This document shows positions 8,063 through 16,497 of a stretch of DNA of 64,000 bases, piece after piece. Both the position numbers and the translations under genes were made by a program. Within the stretch, counting starts at the first letter, position 1; every line of letters begins with the position of its first letter. A model generated the notes under the pieces. It worked only from the letters and a program-made list of their open reading frames with translations. It made no database searches and was not told the origin of the DNA. Source of the stretch: Candidatus Sericytochromatia bacterium S15B-MN24 CBMW_12 (GTDB lineage: Bacteria > Cyanobacteriota > Sericytochromatia > S15B-MN24 > UBA4093). Location of the stretch: positions 1-64,000 of the forward strand of contig DAZV01000014.1 of the NCBI GenBank assembly GCA_002083825.1. The letters are read 5' to 3'.

Positions 8063-9733
8063 TTACATGCGTTCGGGAGCTCGCACGCCGAGGATGTCAT
8101 CGAGCGCATTGGCGAGCACCGTTCGGCTCGCCACCGCCAATGCCAGACGTGCCCGGGTCAGTGGGGCATCTTCCGGATTGAGCACCCGGCAGTTGGTGTA
8201 GAACGAGTGGAAATCCCCCGCCAGGTCCTGGGCGAATCTCGCGATGCGGTGAGGTTCGCGGGCGCTCGCCGCCCCGCTGAGCTCATCCGTATAGCTCGCG
8301 AGTTTCAGCATGAGGACGCGCTCGTCGGCATGGCTCAAGGGAGAGAGATCGGCCGTTTCCAGGCCGTCGAGCGATTGCCCTTGTTCTTCGGCCAGGCGCA
8401 AGATCGAGCAGATCCGGGCATGGGCGTACTGTACGTAAAAGACCGGATTGTCCGCGGTTTCCTTCTTGGCGAGCTCCAGGTCGAAATCCAGCGGAGTGTC
8501 GGCCGAGCGCATGACCAGGAAGAAGCGGGCGGCATCGGGGCCGACCTCGTCGATCACCTCGTCGAGCGTGACCATCTCGCCGGTGCGCTTGGACATCCTC
8601 ACCGGCTCGCCGGCGCGATAGAGGCTCACCAGCTGCCCGATGATGATCTCCAGCTTTTCCGCGGGGTAGCCCAGGGACTGGACCGCCGCCTTCATGCGGG
8701 CGACGTAGCCGTGGTGATCGGCGCCGAAGATGTTGATGAGCTTGTCGTAGCCGCGGTCGAGCTTGTTCCAGTGGTAGGCGATGTCGGCGGCGAGGTAGGT
8801 CGGCATGCCGTTCTCGCGGATGACCACGCGGTCCTTGTCGTCCCCGAAATCGGTGGACCTCAGCCAGAGTGCGCCATCCAGTTCGTAGAGGTAGCCCTTT
8901 TGCTTGAGGACGTCGACCGCTTTCTGGATCGCTCCTTCGCGGTGAAGTCGGGTCTCGGGGAAGAAGTCGTCGAAGTGGCAGCGGATGCGGGAAAGGGTTT
9001 GCTGCTGCTGGCCGAGTAGGAGGTCGCGGGCGAATTCGGTCAGCCGCTTCACCTTGGTCTCTTCGTCGAGGCCCTCGAGTTCGTTGCCCAGATGCTCGCG
9101 CGCAGCTGCCGCCACGTCATGGATGTACGCCCCGCCGTAGAACTCCTTGCCGGCATCGCCCTGGGGGATGTCTCTTCCTTCGATGCGGTACAAGACCGAG
9201 CGGCCGAGGTTGAGCATCTGATTGCCGGCGTCGTTGATGTAGAACTCCTGGTGGACCTGGTAGCCCGCGGCGTTCATGACGTTGGCGAGGGTGCTGCCGA
9301 TGGCGGCCCAGCGGCCATGGCCGACGTGAAGGGGCCCGGTCGGGTTGGCGGAGACGAACTCCAGGAGGATCTTCTCGCCCTTGCCGGCATCCGAGCGCCC
9401 GTAGGCCGCTTTCTGGGCGAGGACCGCGCGAACGTTGTCGCGCAGCCAGTCGAGGCTCAAGGAGAGGTTGATGAAGCCGGGACCCGCCATGGAAGCCTTG
9501 GCGATCAGGCCATCGGTCGCAATCCGTTCGAGGAGGATCTTGGCGATTTGGGGCGGCGCCATCTTGGCGGGCTTTGCCAGGATCATCGCGAGGTTGGTCG
9601 CGTAGTCGCCGTGTAGGGGATCGCGGGGTTTTTCGACCAGCGGACGGACGGTGATGCCCTCGGGCAGTTGGCCGTGGGTGATGGCGGCGTCGAGGGCGCC
9701 CGCGAGCTGATCGGCGATGAGTTGTCTAAGCAT
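8063..9733 (-). CDS. argS: Arginyl-tRNA synthetase
   Basis: A 556-residue class I aminoacyl-tRNA synthetase that charges tRNA-Arg. Visible parts are the N-terminal additional domain (about 1-110), the HIGH-type motif HVGHGRW, the KMSKS-type motif RMSKRTGEM, and the C-terminal DALR anticodon-binding domain ending with NALDDILGVRAPERM. Length is normal. The ATG overlaps the end of the DUF1934 gene by 8 nt, so the two are cotranslated. The rlmH-DUF1934-argS set has its own promoter at 10663-10692. Confidence 0.97.
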   Translation of the reverse strand: MLRQLIADQLAGALDAAITHGQLPEGITVRPLVEKPRDPLHGDYATNLAMILAKPAKMAPPQIAKILLERIATDGLIAKASMAGPGFINLSLSLDWLRDNVRAVLAQKAAYGRSDAGKGEKILLEFVSANPTGPLHVGHGRWAAIGSTLANVMNAAGYQVHQEFYINDAGNQMLNLGRSVLYRIEGRDIPQGDAGKEFYGGAYIHDVAAAAREHLGNELEGLDEETKVKRLTEFARDLLLGQQQQTLSRIRCHFDDFFPETRLHREGAIQKAVDVLKQKGYLYELDGALWLRSTDFGDDKDRVVIRENGMPTYLAADIAYHWNKLDRGYDKLINIFGADHHGYVARMKAAVQSLGYPAEKLEIIIGQLVSLYRAGEPVRMSKRTGEMVTLDEVIDEVGPDAARFFLVMRSADTPLDFDLELAKKETADNPVFYVQYAHARICSILRLAEEQGQSLDGLETADLSPLSHADERVLMLKLASYTDELSGAASAREPHRIARFAQDLAGDFHSFYTNCRVLNPEDAPLTRARLALAVASRTVLANALDDILGVRAPERM

Positions 9734-10157
9734 GGGCGGGTTCTTCTCCGATGATCGTCAAGTGGAGGATGAGGGTGAAGTTGCCGAGCAAGGCCGAGTC
9801 GGAGTACAGGTCGTACTCCAGCTGCAACTCCGCGCCGGAGGGGATCTCGATCCTGTCGAGACGCTTGGTGTAGGTGAGGAGGGGAAGCATCGAACCCATG
9901 AGCGTCAGCTCGCTCGGGACGGACTTTCCCTGGCGGAAGACCTGCCAGGATTCGAGGTTCGGTCCGCGTCGAAACAGGCGCCACTCGTCGGTCGCCATCT
10001 TGAGGGTGGTCTGGATGCCTTCGGCGTCCCGGAAGATCAGGTAGTCGTGACCGTCCTGTCGATACCAGGAACCCTGGTGCTCGCTGCGGGTGACCTGGGT
10101 TTGGCGGTCGCTGTCGAGTTGTCGGCTTTCGAGTTTGATGCTGACGATTTTCTTCAT
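9726..10157 (-). CDS. DUF1934 (YwiB-like) beta-barrel protein
   Basis: A 143-residue protein of the DUF1934/YwiB family, predicted as a small calycin-like beta barrel. It has alternating strands, the family-like pieces SWYRQDGHDYLIFRDAEG and LQLEYDLYSD, and a final strand ending HLTIIGEE. It begins at an ATG that overlaps the rlmH stop as ATGA; the much longer open frame upstream is out-of-frame rlmH. The ywiB-argS neighbourhood is also found in Bacillus. Molecular function is unknown. Confidence 0.85.
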   Translation of the reverse strand: MKKIVSIKLESRQLDSDRQTQVTRSEHQGSWYRQDGHDYLIFRDAEGIQTTLKMATDEWRLFRRGPNLESWQVFRQGKSVPSELTLMGSMLPLLTYTKRLDRIEIPSGAELQLEYDLYSDSALLGNFTLILHLTIIGEEPAHA

Positions 10158-10621
10158 GCTTTGTGATAGGGCTCTCCCCGGCGGAGGGTCTCGCAGCGGT
10201 AGAGCTGTTCGAGCAGCACCAGACGGGCTAGTTGGTAAGGGAGGGTCAACGGGGAGAGGCCCATCTTCCAGCGGGCCTCGCTTTCGAGGTCGGCATCCAG
10301 CCCTTGGGGGCCGCCGAGGACGAAGGCGAGGGAACTGAGCCCCTGGGCTTCGAAGGATTCCAGCTTCGCGGCGAGCTGGACCGTGGAGAGCTGGGAACCC
10401 CGCTCGGTGAGGGCGATGATCTCGGACCCTCGGCAGGCGGCCCTCAGCTTTTCGGCTTCCGTCCGCATGACGTGAGCTTCCCGGCCGGCGATCAGGCGTT
10501 CTTCGGGGACCTCGATCAGCTCGATGGGGCGATAGTGCTTGAGGCGTCCGGCATACTCGGAGATCGCCTCGCGGTAGAACGACTCCTTGATGCGGCCGAC
10601 GGCCACGATGGACCACTTCAC
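10154..10621 (-). CDS. rlmH: 23S rRNA (pseudouridine-1915-N3)-methyltransferase RlmH
   Basis: A 155-residue SPOUT-class methyltransferase that methylates pseudouridine 1915 in helix 69 of 23S rRNA, using SAM. The trefoil-knot SAM site FVLGGPQGL and the conserved C-terminus EPYHK are present, as is the N-terminal VGRIKE-like strand. Length is typical. It is first gene of the minus-strand operon with DUF1934 and argS, and divergent from yajQ. Confidence 0.95.
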   Translation of the reverse strand: MKWSIVAVGRIKESFYREAISEYAGRLKHYRPIELIEVPEERLIAGREAHVMRTEAEKLRAACRGSEIIALTERGSQLSTVQLAAKLESFEAQGLSSLAFVLGGPQGLDADLESEARWKMGLSPLTLPYQLARLVLLEQLYRCETLRRGEPYHKA

Positions 10622-10662
10622 GGCAAGTCTCCCAGCTTTCGACCGGACCGGGCCGAAAACTC

Positions 10663-10692
10663 ACTTTACCCCTCTCGCAGAGCCCTCGTCAA
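10663..10692 (-). promoter_or_regulatory. Promoter for rlmH-DUF1934-argS
   Basis: Reading the minus strand, TTGACG (10687-10692) and TAAAGT (10663-10668) are separated by 18 nt. The start of transcription would be about 35 nt before the rlmH ATG. The -35 is near consensus; the -10 matches 4 of 6. Confidence 0.55.
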
Positions 10693-10737
10693 GCAAGGCT
10701 GGCGCTGCCGCACCCCCCTCCTATCCCCTGGTCGATG

Positions 10738-10746
10738 TGCTACAAT
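10738..10746 (+). promoter_or_regulatory. Extended -10 promoter for yajQ-rplI-dnaB
   Basis: TGC directly before TACAAT (10741-10746) makes an extended -10 element. No good -35 is visible. It lies about 70 nt before yajQ and back-to-back with the rlmH promoter. Confidence 0.45.
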
Positions 10747-10816
10747 GTAGCTGGCCTGCCTGCCTCTGAAAAGGGCGCGGGACGGGCATGATGCCAAAAG
10801 TGGGAGTGATGCAGCA

Positions 10817-11308
10817 ATGTCCAAAGATGCTTCGTTCGACATCGTCTCCAAGGTCGACATGGCCGAGGTGACGAACGCCGTCCACCAAACCAACAAGGAA
10901 ATCGAGCAGCGCTTCGACCTCAAGGGGACCGGAGCCGAGATTCGCCAGGAGAAGGAGGCCCTGACCGCGGTCGCCCCCGACGATCTCAAGCTCCGAAACA
11001 TCATCGACGTCCTCGAGAGCAAGTTCATCAAGCGGAACATCTCGCTCAAGGCCCTGGACCTCGGCAGCGTCGAGTCGTCCCTGGGCGGCGCCGTCAAGCA
11101 GGTCATCACCCTCAAGCAGGGGATCGACCGCGACCACGCCAAGAAAATCAACGACCTGATCAAGGCCAGTAAGCTCAAGGTCCAGACCCAGGTCCAGGAA
11201 GATCAGCTCCGGGTCACCGCCAAGAGCCGGGACGACCTGCAGGCGATCATCCAGACCCTCAAGAATGCCGACCTGGACATCGATCTCCAGTACATCAACT
11301 ATCGCTAG
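10817..11308 (+). CDS. yajQ: YajQ-family nucleotide-binding protein
   Basis: A 163-residue cytoplasmic protein of the YajQ/UPF0234 family, with two ferredoxin-like folds. The typical N-terminus ([12 protein letters not shown]) and the block [11 protein letters not shown] are visible, with a C-terminal strand [10 protein letters not shown]. Family members bind tRNA/GTP or, in Xanthomonas, cyclic di-GMP. First gene of the rightward operon; rplI follows 9 nt later. Confidence 0.93.
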   Translation: MSKDASFDIVSKVDMAEVTNAVHQTNKEIEQRFDLKGTGAEIRQEKEALTAVAPDDLKLRNIIDVLESKFIKRNISLKALDLGSVESSLGGAVKQVITLKQGIDRDHAKKINDLIKASKLKVQTQVQEDQLRVTAKSRDDLQAIIQTLKNADLDIDLQYINYR

Positions 11309-11317
11309 GAGGAGTCC

Positions 11318-11761
11318 ATGAAGGTCATCTTTACCCAGGACGTCAAGGGCACCGCCAAGGCCGGCGAAATCAAGGAAGTCTCCGAGGGCCACGGCCGCAA
11401 CTTCCTGATTCCGCGCGGCATCGCCCTGGAGGCGAGCGCCGCCAACCTCAAGATCCTCGAGGACCGGAAGAAGTCCGAGGAGAAGAAGGCCGCCAAGCAA
11501 AAGGCAGAGGCCCAGGAGCTGGCCGATCGCCTGGAGGCCAAGACCATCACCCTCCGCGCCAAGTCCGGAGACGGCGGCAAGCTCTACGGGGCCATCACCG
11601 CCAAGGAAATCGCCCTGGAGACCAAGAAGCAAACCCAGCTCGAGATCGACAAGCGCAAGATCGACATGGAGCCCATCCGGTCCTTGGGTACCTATAACCT
11701 CACCGTCAAGATGCATCCCGAGGTGACGGCAAAGCTCAAGGTTCATGTGAGCGAGGAGTAG
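11318..11761 (+). CDS. rplI: 50S ribosomal protein bL9
   Basis: A 147-residue large-subunit protein. The N-terminal RNA-binding domain (about 1-50, including [20 protein letters not shown]), the long connecting helix rich in Lys/Glu/Ala and the C-terminal domain are all present. AGGAG sits just before the ATG. It is followed 12 nt later by dnaB; the rplI-dnaB pair is widely conserved. Confidence 0.98.
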   Translation: MKVIFTQDVKGTAKAGEIKEVSEGHGRNFLIPRGIALEASAANLKILEDRKKSEEKKAAKQKAEAQELADRLEAKTITLRAKSGDGGKLYGAITAKEIALETKKQTQLEIDKRKIDMEPIRSLGTYNLTVKMHPEVTAKLKVHVSEE

Positions 11762-11773
11762 GCCCCTAACCCC

Positions 11774-13126
11774 ATGAGTGAGCTCATCGAGCGGATTCCC
11801 CCGCAGGATATCGAGGCCGAGCAGTCCGTGCTCGGCGCCCTCCTGGTCTCTCCCGAGGCCATCGGCAAGGTCGCCGAACTCCTGAGGCCCGAGCACTTCT
11901 ACCGCCAGGCCCACGCCGCCATCTACAAGGTGGTCTGCGAGCTGGCGGAGCGCGGAGAGCCCATCGACCTCATCACCGTCTCTTCCTTGCTGCGCAGCAA
12001 AGAAGAGCTCGATGCCGTGGGCGGTTACTCCTACCTCATGGATCTCGCGGCCTCCATCCCGACGGCCGCCAACGTCGAGTACTACGCCAAGATCGTCGAG
12101 GGGAAGGGCACGCTTCGCTCGCTGATCGCCGGCGGCACCAAGATAGTCGAACTCGCCTTCGATCAAGAGCGCAAGATCGAGGATACGCTCGATCAGGCCG
12201 AGCAGATCATCTTCGAGGTCTCCCAGCAGCGCCGTCAGTCCCAGGATCTCACCCACATCAAGGACGTCCTGCAGAGCACCTTCGAGACCATCGAGTACCG
12301 CTACGAGAACCAAGACAACGTCATGGGCTCGGCCACCGGGTTCTACGACCTCGACTACCTGACCTCGGGCCTCAACCCGAGCGACCTCATCATCGTCGCG
12401 GCGCGTCCGGCCATGGGGAAGACCTCGTTCGCGCTCAACTTGCTGCAGAGCGTCGCCAAGCTCAACGACAAGCCGAGCATCATCTTCAGCCTGGAAATGG
12501 GCAAGGATCAGCTGGTCCAGCGCATGATCTGCTCGGAAGCCAAGATCGACGCGCACCGGATCAAGACGGGCTACCTCTCGGAAGGGGACTGGCCCCGCCT
12601 CACCGAGGCCATCGGGACCCTAGCGGAATCTCCGGTCTACATCGACGACACTCCCGCCATCACGGTCATGGAGATCCGCGGCAAGGCCCGCCGCCTCAAG
12701 GCCGTGACGAAGAAGGAACTGGGACTGATCGTCATCGACTACCTCCAGCTGATGAGCGGGGGATCGGGCTCCTCGGACGGCAACCGTCAACAGGAGATTT
12801 CGACGATTTCGCGATCGCTGAAGGCCCTGGCCCGCGAGCTGAGCGTCCCCATCATCGCGCTCTCGCAGCTCAGCCGCGCGGTCGAGTCCCGTACCGACAA
12901 GCGCCCCATGCTCAGCGACCTGCGCGAATCGGGAGCCATCGAGCAGGACGCCGACATCGTCATGTTCATCTACCGCGACGATTACTACAACATGGAATCC
13001 CCCGAGAAGAACATCGCCGAAATCATCATCGCCAAGCACCGTAACGGGCCGGTCGGGAAGGTGAAGCTCTACTTCGAGAAGGAGCACACCCGCTTCGAGA
13101 ACCTCACCTCCGCCCCCGCCGTCTAA
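11774..13126 (+). CDS. dnaB: Replicative DNA helicase DnaB
   Basis: A 450-residue hexameric 5'-3' fork helicase. The N-terminal domain (about 10-110, DIEAEQSVLGALL) is followed by a linker and the RecA-like C-terminal domain. Walker A is ARPAMGKTSF (about 210-219) and Walker B is LIVIDYLQLM, followed by SQLSRAVE. No intein interrupts it. There is almost no Shine-Dalgarno before the ATG, so it may be coupled to rplI. Confidence 0.98.
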   Translation: MSELIERIPPQDIEAEQSVLGALLVSPEAIGKVAELLRPEHFYRQAHAAIYKVVCELAERGEPIDLITVSSLLRSKEELDAVGGYSYLMDLAASIPTAANVEYYAKIVEGKGTLRSLIAGGTKIVELAFDQERKIEDTLDQAEQIIFEVSQQRRQSQDLTHIKDVLQSTFETIEYRYENQDNVMGSATGFYDLDYLTSGLNPSDLIIVAARPAMGKTSFALNLLQSVAKLNDKPSIIFSLEMGKDQLVQRMICSEAKIDAHRIKTGYLSEGDWPRLTEAIGTLAESPVYIDDTPAITVMEIRGKARRLKAVTKKELGLIVIDYLQLMSGGSGSSDGNRQQEISTISRSLKALARELSVPIIALSQLSRAVESRTDKRPMLSDLRESGAIEQDADIVMFIYRDDYYNMESPEKNIAEIIIAKHRNGPVGKVKLYFEKEHTRFENLTSAPAV

Positions 13127-13168
13127 CCAGGCTGTTTCGAAGGAACTTACAGGAAAGAAGGTAGTACC

Positions 13169-14482
13169 GTGGCCAACGTCGCCGTCGTCGGCGCCCAGTG
13201 GGGCGACGAAGGTAAGGGCAAGATCACCGATTTGCTGGCCGAAGCCGCCGACGTCGTCGTCCGCTTCTCGGGCGGCAACAACGCGGGCCACACGGTCACG
13301 GTCGGCGACATGGTCTACAAGCTGCACCTGGTCCCGTCGGGCATCCTCTATCCGGGCACGCTCTGCCTGGTGGGCAACGGGACGGTGATCGATCCGGGCT
13401 CCTTCGTCGCGGAGCTCGACAAGCTATCCGGTCAGGGTATCGACCTCTCGAACCTCAAGATAAGCGAGCTGGCTCATCTGATCATGCCGTATCACAAGGC
13501 GCTGGACAAGGCGGAGGAAGCCCGCCGCGCGCACAAGATCGGCACCACCGGCCGCGGCATCGGCCCAGCATACGGGGACAAGGCGCTGCGCTACGGTTTC
13601 CGGCTGCTGGATCTGCGAGACGAGGCGTCTTTCCGCGATCGCCTGGCCGATAACCTCGCGCGCCAGAACGCCATCCTCGAGCAGGTCTACGGGGTGCCGA
13701 AGCTGGACCTCGAAACGGTCGCCCAGGAAGTGCTCGCCGCCTACCGACGGCTCGAACCCTACATCGCCGACACCGGCTTGATCCTGCATCGGGCCCTGAC
13801 CGCCGGCCGGAAGATCCTCTTCGAAGGCGCCCAGGGCACCCTTCTCGATCTCGACATGGGCACCTATCCCTTCGTGACCTCCTCGTTTCCGGTAGCGGGC
13901 GGGGCGGCCATCGGCACGGGGGTTGGACCCTCGGCCATCGACCGGGTGCTGGGAATCACCAAGGCCTACACCACCCGGGTGGGAGAGGGGCCGTTCCCCG
14001 GCGAACTTCACGACGAGACCGGCGAGACGCTGAGGCGGGTGGGCAAGGAGTTCGGGACCACGACCGGCCGTCCCCGCCGCTGCGGCTTCTTCGACGCGGT
14101 GGCCGCCCGCCTGGCGGTTCGGGCCAACACCCTCGACTCCTTGGCCCTCATGAAGCTCGACGTGCTCGACGACTTCAGCGAGATTCCGGTGGTGGTCGCC
14201 TACAAGGTGGGCGATCGCCAAATCGACGAGTTCCCTCACGATCCGCTTCTGCTCGCGCGCTGCGAGCCGGTCTACGAGACCCTTCCCGGCTGGAATCGCT
14301 CCACCAAGGAGGCGCGGAGCCTGGCGGATCTTCCCCCGGAGGCCTTGGCCTACGTGCGCCGAATCGAGGAGCTGGTGGGCGTCCCCATCGTCATCGTCTC
14401 GGTCGGGCCCGAGCGCGATGCGACCATCGTGACCGAGGACCTGCTCGCTGGACCCCGCAGGGTCTTGAGCCTCCGGAACTGA
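13169..14482 (+). CDS. purA: Adenylosuccinate synthetase
   Basis: A 437-residue enzyme that joins IMP and aspartate with GTP, the committed step of AMP synthesis. The N-terminal GTP loop GDEGKGKITD, the NNAGHTV motif with catalytic His near residue 40, and the GTTGRPRRCG block near residue 295 are visible. It starts with GTG, preceded by GAAGG. Length is normal. Confidence 0.97.
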   Translation: MANVAVVGAQWGDEGKGKITDLLAEAADVVVRFSGGNNAGHTVTVGDMVYKLHLVPSGILYPGTLCLVGNGTVIDPGSFVAELDKLSGQGIDLSNLKISELAHLIMPYHKALDKAEEARRAHKIGTTGRGIGPAYGDKALRYGFRLLDLRDEASFRDRLADNLARQNAILEQVYGVPKLDLETVAQEVLAAYRRLEPYIADTGLILHRALTAGRKILFEGAQGTLLDLDMGTYPFVTSSFPVAGGAAIGTGVGPSAIDRVLGITKAYTTRVGEGPFPGELHDETGETLRRVGKEFGTTTGRPRRCGFFDAVAARLAVRANTLDSLALMKLDVLDDFSEIPVVVAYKVGDRQIDEFPHDPLLLARCEPVYETLPGWNRSTKEARSLADLPPEALAYVRRIEELVGVPIVIVSVGPERDATIVTEDLLAGPRRVLSLRN

Positions 14483-14526
14483 CCCCCTCCGACGCGAGGG
14501 CCTGAAACGATTTGAGGAATGCCGGA

Positions 14527-15672
14527 ATGATCTACCTGGACTACGCTGCCACCACGCCGGTTCGCCCCGAGGTCATCCATGCGATGACCGAGTCTCTCAC
14601 CGAGAGCTGGGGCAACCCTTCGAGCAACCACCTGGCGGGACACGCGGCTCGCAAAGGCATGGATCGTGCCCGCCGTCAGGTTGGAGAGCTCGTCGGAGCC
14701 CCCCCGGAGTCGGTGATCTTCACCTCGGGCGGTACCGAGGCCGATAACCTCGCCATTCGCGGCGTCGCCCGTGCGCTCTCGGCCAAGGGCCGTCACCTGA
14801 TCATCAGCAATATCGAGCACTCCGCCGTTCGCGTCACCTGCAAGATGCTCGCCGAGGACGGCTTCGAAACCACCGAGGTCCCCGTGGGGCCCAACGGCGT
14901 CCTCGATCCCCAGGCGGTAGCTCGGGCGATTCGCCCCGACACCATCCTGGTCTCGGTGATGCACGTCAACAACGAGATTGGCACGATCCAGCCGATCGCT
15001 GAGATTGCGGAACTCGCGCACGCGCGCGGCGTCTTGGTCCATACGGACGCCGTCCAGTCCGTCGGCAAGATCCCCGTCTCCCTGGAGGCCCTGGGCGTGG
15101 ACCTGCTTTCCCTCTCGGCCCACAAGATCTACGGCCCCAAGGGGGTGGGAGCGTTGATCCGCCGCAAGGGCGTCCCGCTGTTCCCCATCCTCACCGGGGG
15201 CGGCCACGAACGCGGCTTTAGAGCGGGAACCGAGAACGTACCGGGAATCACGGGCTTCGGAGTGGCTGCGGAACTCGCCATGCGCGAACTCCCCGCGCGC
15301 ATGCGCCATGACGAGGAACTCGGCACCTTTCTGCTGGAGAGCGCCCTCGCGGCCCTACCCGGCTCCAAGCTCAACGGGGATCCCGACCTTCGCTGGGCGG
15401 GCTGCGTGAGCCTTCGCATGCCGGGAGTGGACGGCGCCGATCTGCTCGCCACCCTCGACGCCGCGGGAGTGGCCATCTCGGCCGGATCGGCCTGCAAGGC
15501 CTTCAAGCAGGAGACCTCCCACGTGATCGCCGCGCTCAACCTTCCCAACGAGCAGGATTCAGGAACCTTGCGCCTGACTGTCGGTGCGCCCACCACCCGC
15601 GCTGAAATCCAAGAAGCCGTGAGCCTCATCGCCAAGGCGGTAGAGAGCTTGAGAGGCAAGGTTGCGCGCTAG
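14527..15672 (+). CDS. Cysteine desulfurase (IscS/NifS family)
   Basis: A 381-residue PLP enzyme that removes sulfur from cysteine as a persulfide for Fe-S cluster assembly and tRNA thiolation. PLP lysine Lys200 is in SAHKIYGPKG and the persulfide Cys323 in SAGSACKAF. The start follows GAGGA by 8 nt; an earlier in-frame TTG (14512) overlaps that Shine-Dalgarno and is rejected. No iscU, iscR or mnmA lies next to it, so the partner pathway is not shown. Confidence 0.93.
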   Translation: MIYLDYAATTPVRPEVIHAMTESLTESWGNPSSNHLAGHAARKGMDRARRQVGELVGAPPESVIFTSGGTEADNLAIRGVARALSAKGRHLIISNIEHSAVRVTCKMLAEDGFETTEVPVGPNGVLDPQAVARAIRPDTILVSVMHVNNEIGTIQPIAEIAELAHARGVLVHTDAVQSVGKIPVSLEALGVDLLSLSAHKIYGPKGVGALIRRKGVPLFPILTGGGHERGFRAGTENVPGITGFGVAAELAMRELPARMRHDEELGTFLLESALAALPGSKLNGDPDLRWAGCVSLRMPGVDGADLLATLDAAGVAISAGSACKAFKQETSHVIAALNLPNEQDSGTLRLTVGAPTTRAEIQEAVSLIAKAVESLRGKVAR

Positions 15673-15678
15673 GGCCGC

Positions 15679-15708
15679 TTTACAGCTCCTTGACTTGACC
15701 CTTATAAT
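15679..15708 (+). promoter_or_regulatory. Strong sigma70 promoter for the YtxH genes
   Basis: TTTACA (15679-15684) and a perfect TATAAT (15703-15708) are spaced by 18 nt. It begins only 7 nt after the desulfurase stop, so the YtxH pair is an independent, probably well expressed unit. Confidence 0.75.
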
Positions 15709-15767
15709 CGGAACGGGGCCGGTCTAGCTATCGGCCAGTCGGTACATGACAACGAGGAGGTTGTTCC

Positions 15768-16094
15768 ATGGAACGCAGAACGTCAGGGCTCGAGGTGCTG
15801 GGAGGACTGGTGGTCGGCGCCGCTTTCGGCTTCGTCGCGGGGATGATCCTCGCTCCCCAGGCCGGCGGTCGCACCCGGGATCAGCTCAACGATAACCTCT
15901 CGGATATCCGTCTTCGTACCAACGAAATGATGGACAACTTCAAGGGCAATACCGAAACCTTGCTCACGTCGACCCGCAGCACCATCGAAGAGAAGCTCAC
16001 CCTCCTCAACGATGCCGTGGAAGCCGGTCGAAAGGCCGCCGCCTACCGCCGCGAAGAGCTGATCGAGGGCGAAGACACCACCTCCCAGGTTTAA
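15768..16094 (+). CDS. YtxH-like membrane-anchored protein
   Basis: A 108-residue protein with one N-terminal hydrophobic segment (about residues 8-30, Gly/Ala-rich, ending MILAPQAGGRTRDQL) and a long amphipathic, probably coiled tail. The APxxGxxTR turn after the membrane segment is the YtxH/GvpP-like signature. In Bacillus, YtxH is a general-stress protein; function is otherwise unknown. AGGAGG lies before the ATG. Confidence 0.8.
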   Translation: MERRTSGLEVLGGLVVGAAFGFVAGMILAPQAGGRTRDQLNDNLSDIRLRTNEMMDNFKGNTETLLTSTRSTIEEKLTLLNDAVEAGRKAAAYRREELIEGEDTTSQV

Positions 16095-16105
16095 GGAGAC
16101 CCCTC

Positions 16106-16387
16106 ATGTCCGTGCGTCGCAACCTCACCTTCTACGCCACCGCCCTCGTGGGCACCGCCCTGGGCACCGCCGCTGGCCTCCTGCTCGCCCCCAAGTCCGG
16201 CGAAGCCACCCGCAAACAAATCCGCCGCATGGCCGGTGAACTCAGCGAACAACTGCCCGTCACCCTCAGCGAACTCCAACTTCGCGGCCGACAGGCCCTC
16301 GACCGTGCCCCCCGCCGCCTCACCCTCGGCCGGCGCAAAGGCGAAAAAGTCATCCAGCTCTACCGCGAAAACGAACGCGAAAGCTGA
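16106..16387 (+). CDS. Second YtxH-like small membrane protein
   Basis: A 93-residue relative of the preceding gene: N-terminal hydrophobic segment (about 8-27) followed by LAPKSGEATRKQI and a basic helical tail. It lies 11 nt downstream, in the same operon, and closes at a terminator. The two look like an old tandem duplication that has diverged in the tail. Confidence 0.7.
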   Translation: MSVRRNLTFYATALVGTALGTAAGLLLAPKSGEATRKQIRRMAGELSEQLPVTLSELQLRGRQALDRAPRRLTLGRRKGEKVIQLYRENERES

Positions 16388-16401
16388 TTTCCCCCCTTCA
16401 T

Positions 16402-16432
16402 AGCGCTCTGGGCCCTGCCCCAGGGCGCTTTT
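16402..16432 (+). terminator. Intrinsic terminator after the YtxH pair
   Basis: A 10-bp stem with one wobble pair (16403-16412 with 16419-16428) is followed by four T. It separates the YtxH operon from alaS. Confidence 0.75.
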
Positions 16433-16497
16433 CGCTGTAAAATAGTATCGACTCACCCACCCTCCCAAGTAGCCCCCGCACCAGAAAGGAACCTGCC